Part shown: positions 35,207 to 47,811 of the stretch, one piece after another
Layout: the number at the start of each line of letters is the position of its first letter
Position numbering within the stretch: the stretch's first letter is position 1
Origin: Candidatus Amulumruptor caecigallinarius
GTDB lineage: Bacteria > Bacteroidota > Bacteroidia > Bacteroidales > Muribaculaceae
DNA: 64,000 nt
Assembly: GCA_023665605.1 (NCBI GenBank)
Contig: JAMPDP010000001.1
Span: 207,164-271,163, forward strand
Direction of reading: 5' to 3'
Notes under the pieces: generated by a model
Told to the model about the DNA's origin: nothing
Database searches by the model: none
What the model saw: the letters and a program-made list of their open reading frames with translations, nothing else
Program-made: the position numbers and the translations under genes

Positions 35207-37693
35207 TCAGTATGAGAGCGTTACGTTATCCACTTCGAGCACGCTGCCGGTTGACGCAGCACTGAAGGCATCGGGTGTGGTGCGTATGTGGGTTGACTCG
35301 TAGTCGATTGTGCCGATGTCATACGAGGATGAGAGCATCACGGATATTGCGGCGGCCTTGACGCCAAACACGTCGTAGGTCAGAGCCACGCTGAAGGCAC
35401 TGTTGGTAGTGCTCGGGTAGAGGCGTCCCGTGGCGGTGGCTATCGGTGTTAGAGTGGTGCCCACGTAGCCGTAGACGGTGATGTCAACCCTCCCGCAATC
35501 CTCAGGCGCGGAAGCTCCGGGGAGGTAGCGATAGATGCCGTTGACTGATGTGGGACGCGCTCCGAAAGGTATTCCCTCAGAGTAGGCCTCACCTGAAGCA
35601 GGGCTGTAGGAGTAAGCCCCGAGGAACAGCTTGCCCGCGGCGCGGTGGGCTATGGCCGGTACGTTAGGGTTATAGTTGAGGATAGGTTCTGTAAGTTGTC
35701 GGTAAGGCTCTATCTCGGCCCCCGCCGGGTCAAAGGCCACGCTGACGAGTCGCACCGACACGGCTCCGTTGATGATGTCGCTGCTCTCCATGGTGGAGGG
35801 CTGCATGTACCATGTGTTCTTGTTGGCGGCGGCGCGACAGAATGTTTTGGCGTTCACCGTGGCCCATGGAGATTTTGGTACATTCACGCGGAGGTCGGTG
35901 CGGTTCTGACGGTTGTAGAGCGGCACTGCCGACTGTGAGTAGAGGCCGCCACTGGCGAGCCCTTCATACTTGATTTCCTCCACCGTCTCCTCGAAGTCAC
36001 CGTTGGGGAGTGCCTCGGGTTTCTCGGTGTGGGCATTTACTTCGGGGGTGAAGTCGGAGGCCACGGGGGAACCAAAGATGGTGGCGGCGAAGGTGTAGTC
36101 AGTATCTTCGAGCAGTCCGGTCACCCAAAGCAACCCCTGTTCCGGCTGGCGGGTATAGACCTGCGCCCACTCGCCGTTGACATAGATATTGACCGTGCGG
36201 GTCACAAGCTCACGCACCTCTTCGGTGGCGGCACTCACGCGCACTATGGCGTGGTGGGCAAAGGCATCCACCTCTATGGTGTATTCGGGCGAGGTAAAGG
36301 TGAGCGTCCGGGTCTCGAAGGGGGTACCCATATAGCTGAATCGCACATCAACGTTGCTCTCGCCATACTCCGGGAGGGTGAATGTCACACGATACTCACC
36401 ATTCTTGCCGGTGGGCTCGGTGGCAGTGATGGTGGCCGGAGTCCACGAGCCGTTGCCGTCACTCACATCTATTCCCAGATGGTCGGCAAACCTCTCGGAC
36501 GGGGCCTTGATTACAACAGTGGCCTCACGGCTGCCGTAGACCACGGGCGAAAAAGCTGTCACCTGCAGTCCGGCGGCGGTGACGTTGACGGAGAGTGTGG
36601 AAGGCAAGCTGAGCTGCCCGAGTTGGTCAAGGGCTATCAGAGACAGACGGGGAAGCACACCGGTAGTACCCACATGGAGCAGCGGAAGCGCGGCTGTGTA
36701 GTCCACGGTGAGAGTAGTCAAGTCTGCGGAGGGAGTCACAACTATTCCGGCCATGGCCAGCGTGCGGCGGGTGGCATCATCGGTGTCAAGCAGGTTCACC
36801 TCCGGCTGCAAGCCATGCTCCATCAGTGCCGGAGCCTGCACGGTGAGTACAGCCTCTCGCAGTGGCACCTGCGAACTGACGGTCATCGTCACCGGTTGTT
36901 GTGGCGCTATTCCCTCGATTATGTCGAGCGGCGTACCGGGTGTGAAACCGGAGGGGGTGATGACCGGGAGCGGGGTATCAAAGAGCTTATCAGTGAGCTC
37001 CACGGTGTAGAGTTCGCCGGCCACGGTCACGGTGATGGTGGCCGCAGTGGCCGTGGCCTCGGTAGCGGCGAGGTGGAGGTGAACGTCGGCACCTGCAGTG
37101 GTGTTGAAGCGGGCAGCAAGCACGGAAGCCTCGCGTCCGTCGCGCATCTTGAAGTGCAGCAGCAGATCCGTCTCGCCGGGACGCAGATACAGCGGGTCTG
37201 CCCGATCATAGTCTATCGCAAGATAGCCGCCGCCGTAGGCATGGAGTATCACCGAGCTTTCGACCACATCATCGGTATATGAGTCGTCGCGTGTCAGGGT
37301 GAAAGCCACGTTGCGGCGTGTGCACTCTATGGGAGCTTCGGTGGTTTTACCCTGGGTCACGGCCACGGTGGACTCACCATAATAATAAGGCATCCCGTAC
37401 CCCTCCAGCTGGAGCATCCCGTGAGAGGCTTCAAGGTGGTAGGGCCCTACGGCCACACCCTGCTCGGGGGGATATTCGCTCACTGCTGTCCAAGTGTGGC
37501 TCGCCCCGGCAGCATCAGTCACCGTCAGGGCGAAATCGGCCGCGGGCGGTGCATCGGCTCCGATTACCGTCACTGTCGGATGCAAATACCCCACATTGCC
37601 GTTAACATCCTTATCATCAGCCGAACACCCGGCAAGCACAAGCAAAAGCGCCACGGCAATCATGGGAACAGCCTCCGCATACCCGTATCGCAC
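35207..37693 (-). CDS. DUF4493 and PCMD-domain lipoprotein
   Basis: About 828 residues from GTG 37693 (frame open to 37819; ATG 37810 and ATG 37663 are alternatives). Lipobox LAGC precedes an N-terminal DUF4493 domain (GYLHPTVTVIG through MPYYYGESTVAV and RRNVAFTLTRDD), several Ig-like repeats, one with a fibronectin-like end (LLWVTGLLEDTDYTFAATIFG), and a C-terminal PCMD-type domain (LPNGDFEE to VLEVDNVTLSY). Such proteins are surface lipoproteins of gut Bacteroidales. First gene of the minus-strand locus; a -7 box lies at 37817-37824. The true start is uncertain. Confidence 0.72.
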   Translation of the reverse strand: MRYGYAEAVPMIAVALLLVLAGCSADDKDVNGNVGYLHPTVTVIGADAPPAADFALTVTDAAGASHTWTAVSEYPPEQGVAVGPYHLEASHGMLQLEGYGMPYYYGESTVAVTQGKTTEAPIECTRRNVAFTLTRDDSYTDDVVESSVILHAYGGGYLAIDYDRADPLYLRPGETDLLLHFKMRDGREASVLAARFNTTAGADVHLHLAATEATATAATITVTVAGELYTVELTDKLFDTPLPVITPSGFTPGTPLDIIEGIAPQQPVTMTVSSQVPLREAVLTVQAPALMEHGLQPEVNLLDTDDATRRTLAMAGIVVTPSADLTTLTVDYTAALPLLHVGTTGVLPRLSLIALDQLGQLSLPSTLSVNVTAAGLQVTAFSPVVYGSREATVVIKAPSERFADHLGIDVSDGNGSWTPATITATEPTGKNGEYRVTFTLPEYGESNVDVRFSYMGTPFETRTLTFTSPEYTIEVDAFAHHAIVRVSAATEEVRELVTRTVNIYVNGEWAQVYTRQPEQGLLWVTGLLEDTDYTFAATIFGSPVASDFTPEVNAHTEKPEALPNGDFEETVEEIKYEGLASGGLYSQSAVPLYNRQNRTDLRVNVPKSPWATVNAKTFCRAAANKNTWYMQPSTMESSDIINGAVSVRLVSVAFDPAGAEIEPYRQLTEPILNYNPNVPAIAHRAAGKLFLGAYSYSPASGEAYSEGIPFGARPTSVNGIYRYLPGASAPEDCGRVDITVYGYVGTTLTPIATATGRLYPSTTNSAFSVALTYDVFGVKAAAISVMLSSSYDIGTIDYESTHIRTTPDAFSAASTGSVLEVDNVTLSY

Positions 37694-37816
37694 TCGCTTA
37701 GCCGGCCCATGTACCAAGCCCCGTCTACGGAGCGACAACGAAGCACATCCGTCCGTAAGGGCTGTCGGACGGGCAGATAGAAGTGTCAATATATTATGGC
37801 AATGTAACATTCGCCG

Positions 37817-37824
37817 CAAATTTA
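37817..37824 (-). promoter_or_regulatory. -7 box of the surface lipoprotein locus
   Basis: Minus-strand TAAATTTG; no TTG at the usual spacing. Divergent from the thiamine operon. Confidence 0.5.
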
Positions 37825-37886
37825 CAACTTTTTAACCAAATTCTCTGCATCCCCGTCAGGGTGCGTCGGGAATGATGAAAAATGCT

Positions 37887-37894
37887 TATATTTG
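37887..37894 (+). promoter_or_regulatory. -7 box of the thiamine operon
   Basis: TATATTTG about 15 bases upstream of the TPP riboswitch. Confidence 0.6.
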
Positions 37895-37908
37895 CGGTGG
37901 CTGTCGAA

Positions 37909-37996
37909 TGTACAGCGGGGTGCCGTGCCCGATTGAGGGCTTGGCTGAGATCAGACCCGTTGAACCTGAAGCGGATAGTGCCGCCGTAGGAAATGC
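37909..37996 (+). ncRNA. TPP riboswitch (THI element)
   Basis: Conserved cores in order: GCGGGGTGCC, CTGAGA at 37945-37950, ACCCGTTGAACCTGA with ACCTGA at 37964-37969, then GCGGATAGTGCCGCCGTAGGAAA. It ends about 9 bases before the thiD start, so it probably controls translation initiation by hiding the start region when thiamine pyrophosphate is bound. Confidence 0.95.
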
Positions 37997-38004
37997 TGTA
38001 AGTT

Positions 38005-38844
38005 ATGACAAATCAACGATATATTACTGTGCTGTCCATAGCGGGCAGCGACCCTGTGGCAGGTGCCGGCATTCAGGCCGACATCAAGAGCTGTATGGCC
38101 TTGGGGGTGTATGCCATGACCGCAATCACTGCCGTCACGGCACAGAACACACTGGGAGTCAGGAGCTTTGAGCGCGTGGCGCCCGAGCTGGTGAAGGCGC
38201 AGATAGATGCCGTGTGCGAAGATGTGCGCCCCGATGCCGTGAAAATCGGTATGCTTCCTGATGCGGAAACGGTGCGCACCGTGACTGACACGCTGCAGCG
38301 GCACGGGCTGACCGACATAGTGACCGACCCGGTGATGGTGGCCACTTCAGGCGACACGCTGTGCAGCGGCGACACCTTGGAGGCGTTGCGAGAGCTGATT
38401 GGCATTTCCACGCTGGTTACGCCCAATCTGAGTGAGGCGGCAACCCTGAGCGGCATTGACATAAAGAGCCAAGCAGAGGTAGCCGAGGCTGCGCATATCA
38501 TCATGGAGAGCACCGGGTGTCCCGCCGTGCTTATGAAAGGCGGGCATGCCACCGTGGACGAGGATGGCGTCTTGACAGACACCTTATATTATAAGGATAC
38601 GTCGATGGAGATACGCCACCCCTTTGTGGAGAGCAACAATACCCACGGCACCGGATGTTCGCTGTCAAGTGCCATAGCCGCCTGTCTGGCTATGGATATG
38701 CCACTGCAGACGGCATGCTCGGCGGCTGTGCACTGGCTTGCGGGAGCCATCAGCGCCGGGCGCGACATCACACTCGGACATGGCCACGGCCCGGTGAATC
38801 ATCTGTATGACCCGCCGCAGAAGTTCGGCACCCGCAACTCATAA
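38005..38844 (+). CDS. thiD: Hydroxymethylpyrimidine/phosphomethylpyrimidine kinase
   Basis: 279 residues, ribokinase-like. VLSIAGSDPVAGAGIQADIKSCMALGVYAMTAITAVTAQNT at the N-terminus and the anion-hole region NNTHGTGCSLSSAIAACLA with the catalytic Asp-equivalent region near the C-terminus. Phosphorylates HMP twice to give HMP-PP for ThiE. First gene of the thiamine operon under the riboswitch. Confidence 0.95.
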   Translation: MTNQRYITVLSIAGSDPVAGAGIQADIKSCMALGVYAMTAITAVTAQNTLGVRSFERVAPELVKAQIDAVCEDVRPDAVKIGMLPDAETVRTVTDTLQRHGLTDIVTDPVMVATSGDTLCSGDTLEALRELIGISTLVTPNLSEAATLSGIDIKSQAEVAEAAHIIMESTGCPAVLMKGGHATVDEDGVLTDTLYYKDTSMEIRHPFVESNNTHGTGCSLSSAIAACLAMDMPLQTACSAAVHWLAGAISAGRDITLGHGHGPVNHLYDPPQKFGTRNS

Positions 38845-38865
38845 CCCCCTCATCTGCCTACCGAT

Positions 38866-39066
38866 ATGGAAATCACTCTTAACAACAGTCCGCTTCCGGT
38901 GGAAGAAGGAGCCACGGTAGCCACTCTGGTGGCCTCTCAAGCCGGTGACGGCAAAGGGATAGCCGTGGCTGTGAACGACGCTATAGTGACCCGCGCGAAG
39001 TGGGCCGACACCCCTCTGAATGCCGGAGACCGCGTGGTAATCATCAAGGCTGCCTACGGAGGGTGA
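38866..39066 (+). CDS. thiS: Sulfur carrier protein ThiS
   Basis: 66-residue ubiquitin-like protein ending in the essential Gly-Gly (IIKAAYGG). It is adenylated by ThiF and receives sulfur for thiazole synthesis by ThiG. Confidence 0.95.
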   Translation: MEITLNNSPLPVEEGATVATLVASQAGDGKGIAVAVNDAIVTRAKWADTPLNAGDRVVIIKAAYGG

Positions 39067-39125
39067 GAGATGATGCCCCGAAGCAATTGCAGCGAGAAGC
39101 GCCGTTGCTTCACGATGCGCCGGCC

Positions 39126-39704
39126 ATGATATTGGTGGCCATCACCCCGGAGCAAATCGTCACGGATGAAGCCGCCAAGGTGACGATGCTGCTTGACGGA
39201 GGGTTCGCCACGGTGCATCTGCGGCATCCCGAAGCGGACGAAGCAGAGATGCGCAGGCTGATAGAGAGCATCCCGGCGAGGCTGCATCCGCGCCTGCGGC
39301 TGCATGATCATCACCGGTTGGCTAATGAGTATGCCACGGGGGTGCACTTCAACGGCCGTAACCCCATCATCGCCGGCTGCCGGCATTCGGCCTCGGCAAG
39401 TTGCCACACCATTGCTGAAGTGCAGACGGCACCCGAGTGGCTGGACTACGTGACCCTCTCGCCGGTGTACAGCTCCATCTCCAAGCGGGGCTACTTGGGA
39501 GTGTTCACCCCGGGGACCGACCTGCGGCACACCATAGCCGGACGGCGCGTGGTGGCTCTCGGTGGGGTAACACCCTCGCATCTGCCCGAACTTGCCGACA
39601 GCGGATTCTACGGCGCGGCAATGCTCGGGGCAATCCCCTGGACCGAGCCCCTCGGGCACATGAATCACTTCTTAACGACAATAAGCCAATGCTACAATTC
39701 ATAA
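39126..39704 (+). CDS. ThiE/TenI-like protein
   Basis: About 192 residues from ATG 39126 (a GTG at 39063 overlapping the thiS stop is also possible). TIM-barrel of the TenI/ThiE family: ATVHLRHPEADEAEMRRLIESIP, LHDHHRLANEYATGVHFNGRNP, DYVTLSPVYSSISKRGY, VVALGGVTPSHL. It is shorter and more divergent than the true ThiE that follows, and the ThiE phosphate and HMP-PP motifs are only partly kept, so a TenI-type thiazole tautomerase role is more likely. Its 3' end overlaps thiE by 16 bases. Confidence 0.75.
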   Translation: MILVAITPEQIVTDEAAKVTMLLDGGFATVHLRHPEADEAEMRRLIESIPARLHPRLRLHDHHRLANEYATGVHFNGRNPIIAGCRHSASASCHTIAEVQTAPEWLDYVTLSPVYSSISKRGYLGVFTPGTDLRHTIAGRRVVALGGVTPSHLPELADSGFYGAAMLGAIPWTEPLGHMNHFLTTISQCYNS

Positions 39705-40354
39705 CTGACGGCTCAGCCGAAGAGATACCCGCACAAGTGGGTGGCGCATTGCAGGGAGGTGTCCGTTGGGTGCAGCTCCGCATGAAGGGTGCCACCGCTG
39801 CCGAGGTGGCCGCCATGGCCCGGCGGCTGATAGGCCCGTGCCGCGTGGCCGGTGCCACCTTCATAATCAATGACCACCCCGAAGTGGCCAAGGCTGTAGG
39901 AGCCGACGGCGTGCACCTCGGCAAAAATGATATGTCCCCCGCCGAAGCGCGCAAACTCTTGGGCAGCCGCGCCATAATCGGGGCTACCGCCAACTCCATG
40001 GCCGACGTGGAGCTACTGATGAACGAGCCGGTGGACTATCTTGGCATCGGCCCGTTCCGCTTCACCGGAACCAAGAAAAACCTTGCGCCGCTGCTGGGCC
40101 TCGAAGGCTATCGCGAGATTATCGCCATGATGAAGCAACTCAGGGGTAGCGTATTTCCTCACGTAGCCATCGGCGGCATTACCGTGGACGACATTGCTCC
40201 TCTTGCCGAGGCAGGTGTCACCGGATTTGCCGTAAGTGGAGCCATAGCACACGCGATCTCTCCCGCCACAGCCGCCCGCGAGCTCCTTGACGCAATAAAG
40301 AAACAAAACATCAACAGCATCAAGCACTTCAACGCTCCTGCGCGCAAAGTGTGA
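39689..40354 (+). CDS. thiE: Thiamine-phosphate synthase
   Basis: 221 residues from ATG 39689; a longer frame exists, but homology starts at MLQFITDGSAEEIPAQVGGALQGGVRWVQLRMKG. FIINDHPEVAKAVGADGVHLGKNDMSP, DYLGIGPFRFTGTKKN and HVAIGGITVDDIA are typical of ThiE. Joins HMP-PP and thiazole phosphate. Confidence 0.93.
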   Translation: MLQFITDGSAEEIPAQVGGALQGGVRWVQLRMKGATAAEVAAMARRLIGPCRVAGATFIINDHPEVAKAVGADGVHLGKNDMSPAEARKLLGSRAIIGATANSMADVELLMNEPVDYLGIGPFRFTGTKKNLAPLLGLEGYREIIAMMKQLRGSVFPHVAIGGITVDDIAPLAEAGVTGFAVSGAIAHAISPATAARELLDAIKKQNINSIKHFNAPARKV

Positions 40355-40378
40355 CTATCTTCTAATATTCCATAAAAC

Positions 40379-44099
<3,721 letters not shown>

Positions 44100-44106
44100 C
44101 ACAGCC

Positions 44107-44832
44107 ATGAGCGACCGACATCTGACCGCCCCCGACAGCCGACAGCGATACAGCCGCACGACCATGCTCCCCGAGATAGGCGTGGAGGGACAGCAACGCC
44201 TCCTGAAGGCCTCAGTCACAATAGTTGGCGCGGGGGCCCTCGGGTCAGTTTGCGCAATGTATCTTGCCGCTTCGGGTGTGGGGCATATCCGGCTGATAGA
44301 CTTCGACACCATAGACCTGAGCAACCTCCAGCGGCAACTGTCGTTTGTCACCGCCGACTGCGGGATGCCCAAAGCGGAAACCTGCGCCGAGCGTATCCGC
44401 GCCATCAATCCGGAGGTCGAGGTTGAGGTGATCAATGCCATGCTCACCCGCTCCAACATCGCCGGGCTTCTTGAGGGGAGCCGACTGGTGATGGAGGGGA
44501 GCGACAATCCCTCCACCAAATACCTTGTCACCGACACCGCTGTGGCGATGGGCATCCCTTACGTGCTGGGAGGCGTGGCACAGTGGCAGGGCCAGCTGCA
44601 CTGCTGGGCTCCGGGGCACAGAAGCTACCGCGACCTGTTCCCGGAGAGCGCGTGCGAGGGGGGCTATCTCCCCTGCTCCGTGGGGGGCGTCTTGGGGCCG
44701 CTTCCCGGTGTGATAGGCTCCATGATGGCTTGTGAAGCCATCAAAATTCTGGCTCCTGCCGGCGAGCCCCTCTACGACCGCCTCCTCACCATCGACACCC
44801 TCAACATGAATGCCGCCACGTTCCGGCTGTGA
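44107..44832 (+). CDS. thiF: ThiF/HesA-type adenylyltransferase
   Basis: 241 residues from ATG 44107. E1-like fold: ATP site VTIVGAGALGSVCAMYLAASGVG, IDFDTIDLSNLQRQL, and MEGSDNPSTKYLVTD. ACEGGYLPC carries two cysteines, but the MoeB-type paired zinc CxxC motifs are not complete. It adenylates ThiS. Last gene of the thiamine operon. Distinct from the second E1-like protein TcdA at 51079. Confidence 0.88.
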   Translation: MSDRHLTAPDSRQRYSRTTMLPEIGVEGQQRLLKASVTIVGAGALGSVCAMYLAASGVGHIRLIDFDTIDLSNLQRQLSFVTADCGMPKAETCAERIRAINPEVEVEVINAMLTRSNIAGLLEGSRLVMEGSDNPSTKYLVTDTAVAMGIPYVLGGVAQWQGQLHCWAPGHRSYRDLFPESACEGGYLPCSVGGVLGPLPGVIGSMMACEAIKILAPAGEPLYDRLLTIDTLNMNAATFRL

Positions 44833-44874
44833 ATCCATAACTGTCTATATCTCTCTATCAATCAAAATATTGCC

Positions 44875-45546
44875 ATGCAACGAATACTCCTGTTCATTAC
44901 GACTGTCGCACTCAGCCTGAGTGTCTCGGCATTTGACCTCACCTCCCTCCTGAATGGCGCTACCTCAACCGACTCCACAAGTACGGCAGCCGGCAGCTCC
45001 GGTGGTATCGGCGACCTGCTCGGAGGCGTGGCCTCCGCACTCGGCCTTGGCAATACACAGGCCGACGCAGCCAGCCTCGCCGGAGTGTGGACATATAAGG
45101 CTCCGGCAGTGTCATTCAAAAGCGAGAATCTGCTGAAAAAGGCCGGCGGAGCAGCCGTGGCATCAGCCGTTGAGGCCAAGCTCGACCCCTATTACAAGAA
45201 GGCCGGTATCAACAACCTTGTCGTCACGCTCAACTCCGACTCCACCTTCACGTTCGCCATGCGCAAGGTTACGCTCTCCGGGACCTATGCGGCAAACGCC
45301 GACAATAAGTCTTTCATCTTCAAGTTCAAAGCCTTCGGCAAGGTGAGCGTTGGCCAGATGGAGGGTTATATCACGCTGACCGGTAATGACCGCATGGCAC
45401 TTACCTTTGACGTGAGTCGTCTGATAAAGCTGGTCGAGATGGCGGGGAACCTGACCAACAGCTCCTCCATCAAAGGAATCTCCACACTCCTGAACCAGTA
45501 TGACGGTATGCTTGCCGGCTTCGACCTGACCCGCAGCAGCGAGTGA
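44875..45546 (+). CDS. DUF4923 family exported protein
   Basis: 223 residues with signal peptide MQRILLFITTVALSLSVSAF. A Ser/Thr/Gly-rich linker precedes a lipocalin-like domain: LAGVWTYKAPAVSFKSENLLKKAGGAAVASAVEAKLDPYYKKAG, FTFAMRKVTLSGTY. This matches DUF4923 of Bacteroidetes; no function is established. It stands 42 bases after thiF but shows no connection to thiamine. Confidence 0.8.
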   Translation: MQRILLFITTVALSLSVSAFDLTSLLNGATSTDSTSTAAGSSGGIGDLLGGVASALGLGNTQADAASLAGVWTYKAPAVSFKSENLLKKAGGAAVASAVEAKLDPYYKKAGINNLVVTLNSDSTFTFAMRKVTLSGTYAANADNKSFIFKFKAFGKVSVGQMEGYITLTGNDRMALTFDVSRLIKLVEMAGNLTNSSSIKGISTLLNQYDGMLAGFDLTRSSE

Positions 45547-45590
45547 AAGGGAGCCGGGAGTGCTCGTTTTGATGCATGGCGATGAAATAA

Positions 45591-45622
45591 TTGGGTGATT
45601 TTGAGAAAATTTGTTAATTTTG
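45591..45622 (+). promoter_or_regulatory. Promoter of the methylmalonyl-CoA operon
   Basis: TTG 45591-45593, 21-nt gap, TAATTTTG 45615-45622; leader of about 90 bases. Confidence 0.75.
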
Positions 45623-45721
45623 CGTGACGTTTGCCGCATTGTGCGGCACTGATACGTCACCTTATTGCAACTCATTAACTTACACATTCTTAATCATCAC
45701 GACATAACACCTTAACCCGTC

Positions 45722-46144
45722 ATGAACATTTCACACATCGAGCACATCGGTATCGCTGTGCCCAGTCTTGAGGAAGCCATCCCCTTTTATGAGAATATGC
45801 TTGGCCTGAAGTGCTTCGCCATTGAAGAAGTCGCTGACCAGAAGGTGAAGACCGCATTCTTCAAGGTGGGTCAGACCAAGATTGAGCTTCTTGAAGGCAC
45901 CGCTCCCGAGAGCGCCATCAGCAAGTTTATCGCCAACAACGGCGGCCGCGGCGGCATCCAGCACGTAGCGTTTGCCATAGAGGATGGCGTGGCCAATGCC
46001 CTGGCCGAGGTTGAGGAGAAGGGCGGCCGCCTGATAGACAAGGCACCGCGCAAGGGTGCCGAGGGTCTGAACATCGCATTCCTGCACCCGAAGAGCACCT
46101 GCGGCACACTCATAGAGTTCTGCGAGGATCCCGCCAAGAAGTGA
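45722..46144 (+). CDS. mce: Methylmalonyl-CoA epimerase
   Basis: 140-residue glyoxalase/VOC-fold protein: [27 protein letters not shown] with the first metal His, [37 protein letters not shown] with the last Glu ligand. Interconverts R- and S-methylmalonyl-CoA on the succinate-to-propionate route. Heads the decarboxylase operon. Confidence 0.95.
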   Translation: MNISHIEHIGIAVPSLEEAIPFYENMLGLKCFAIEEVADQKVKTAFFKVGQTKIELLEGTAPESAISKFIANNGGRGGIQHVAFAIEDGVANALAEVEEKGGRLIDKAPRKGAEGLNIAFLHPKSTCGTLIEFCEDPAKK

Positions 46145-46212
46145 CCACCGGGCACGGACATCACCCCACACAACCACTCAACACACTCACACAGACATCA
46201 CCAACCCACAAT

Positions 46213-47766
46213 ATGAGCAACCAGTTAGAAAAGGTCAAGGAACTGATCGCCCTGCGCGAGCAGGCGCGTCTGGGTGGCGGCGAGAAAGCCATCCAGAAGC
46301 AGCATGACAAGGGCAAGTACACCGCACGCGAGCGTATCGCCCAGCTGCTTGACGAAGGTTCCTTCGAGGAGATAGATATGTTCGTGCGCCATCGCTGCAC
46401 CAACTTCGGCCAGGAGAAGAAGAGCTTCCTGGGCGACGGCGTTGTCACCGGCTACGGCACCATCGAGGGCCGTCTGGTGTATATCTTCGCCCAGGACTTC
46501 ACCGTGTTCGGCGGCTCGCTGAGCGAGACCATGGCCCTGAAGATCTGCAAGATCATGGATATGGCCATGAAGATGGGTGCCCCCGTAATCGGCCTGAACG
46601 ACTCCGGCGGCGCCCGCATCCAGGAGGGTATCAACGCACTGGCCGGCTACGCTGAGATATTCCAGCGCAACATCATGGCCTCCGGCGTAATTCCTCAGAT
46701 ATCAGGTATCCTCGGCCCCTGTGCCGGTGGTGCCGTTTACTCTCCCGCGCTCACTGACTTCACTATAATGACCAAGGGGATCAGCTATATGTTCCTCACC
46801 GGCCCGAAGGTGGTGAAGACAGTCACCGGCGAGGATGTGACCCAGGACGCACTGGGCGGTGCCGAGGTGCACGCCTGCAAGAGCGGTGTGGCCCACTTCG
46901 CTGCCGAGGATGGCGAGGAGACGCTTAAGATTATCCGCAAGCTCTTCAGCTACATACCTCAAAACAACCTTGAGGAACCGCCGCTGGTGGAGTGCACCGA
47001 CCCCATCGACCGTCTGGAGGACTCTCTGAACGAGATTATCCCTGACTCGGCTACTCGCCCCTATGATATGTATGAGGTAATCGGAGCCATCGTGGACAAC
47101 GGTGAGTTCCTGGAAGTGCAGTCAGGCTATGCCAAGAACCTGATTATCGGCTTCGCACGCTTCAACGGTCAGTCCGTGGGTATTGTGGCTAACCAGCCGA
47201 AGTATCTGGCCGGCGTGCTCGACAGCAACGCTTCGCGCAAGGGTGCACGCTTCGTGCGCTTCTGCGATGCCTTCAACATTCCTCTGGTTACTCTTGTGGA
47301 TGTGCCCGGCTTCCTCCCCGGCACGGGTCAGGAGTACAACGGCGTGATCCTGCACGGCGCAAAGCTGCTCTACGCCTACGGCGAGGCTACCGTGCCCAAG
47401 GTGACGGTGACACTGCGCAAGAGCTACGGCGGCTCCCACATCGTGATGAGCTGCAAGCAGCTGCGCGGTGACATGAACTACGCATGGCCGACCGCCGAGA
47501 TTGCCGTGATGGGTGGCGCAGGCGCCGTGGAGGTGCTCTATGCCAAGGAGGCCAAGGAGAGCGACGATCCCAAGAAGGTGCTCGCCGAAAAGGAGGCCGA
47601 GTACAACAAGCTCTTCTGCAACCCCTACAACGCCGCCAAGTATGGCTACATCGACGATGTGATCGAGCCCCGCAACACCCGCTTCCGCGTGATCCGCGCA
47701 CTGCAGCAGCTGGCCACAAAGAAGGTGGTGAACCCCGCCAAGAAGCATGGTAACATACCCCTCTGA
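46213..47766 (+). CDS. mmdA: Methylmalonyl-CoA decarboxylase/propionyl-CoA carboxylase, carboxyltransferase subunit
   Basis: 517 residues from ATG 46213 ([23 protein letters not shown]). Crotonase-fold carboxyltransferase with two half-domains: [50 protein letters not shown] and [16 protein letters not shown] in the first, [51 protein letters not shown] in the second. Transfers the carboxyl group from methylmalonyl-CoA to biotin. Confidence 0.94.
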   Translation: MSNQLEKVKELIALREQARLGGGEKAIQKQHDKGKYTARERIAQLLDEGSFEEIDMFVRHRCTNFGQEKKSFLGDGVVTGYGTIEGRLVYIFAQDFTVFGGSLSETMALKICKIMDMAMKMGAPVIGLNDSGGARIQEGINALAGYAEIFQRNIMASGVIPQISGILGPCAGGAVYSPALTDFTIMTKGISYMFLTGPKVVKTVTGEDVTQDALGGAEVHACKSGVAHFAAEDGEETLKIIRKLFSYIPQNNLEEPPLVECTDPIDRLEDSLNEIIPDSATRPYDMYEVIGAIVDNGEFLEVQSGYAKNLIIGFARFNGQSVGIVANQPKYLAGVLDSNASRKGARFVRFCDAFNIPLVTLVDVPGFLPGTGQEYNGVILHGAKLLYAYGEATVPKVTVTLRKSYGGSHIVMSCKQLRGDMNYAWPTAEIAVMGGAGAVEVLYAKEAKESDDPKKVLAEKEAEYNKLFCNPYNAAKYGYIDDVIEPRNTRFRVIRALQQLATKKVVNPAKKHGNIPL

Positions 47767-47811
47767 CGGAGCCCTCACACCCACACATATCACCCTCTGA
47801 GACACACCTTT

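Noticed and set aside
37872..38171. 99-residue ORF over the thiamine leader
   Set aside because: It covers the TPP riboswitch and the 5' part of thiD in another frame, so it is a shadow.
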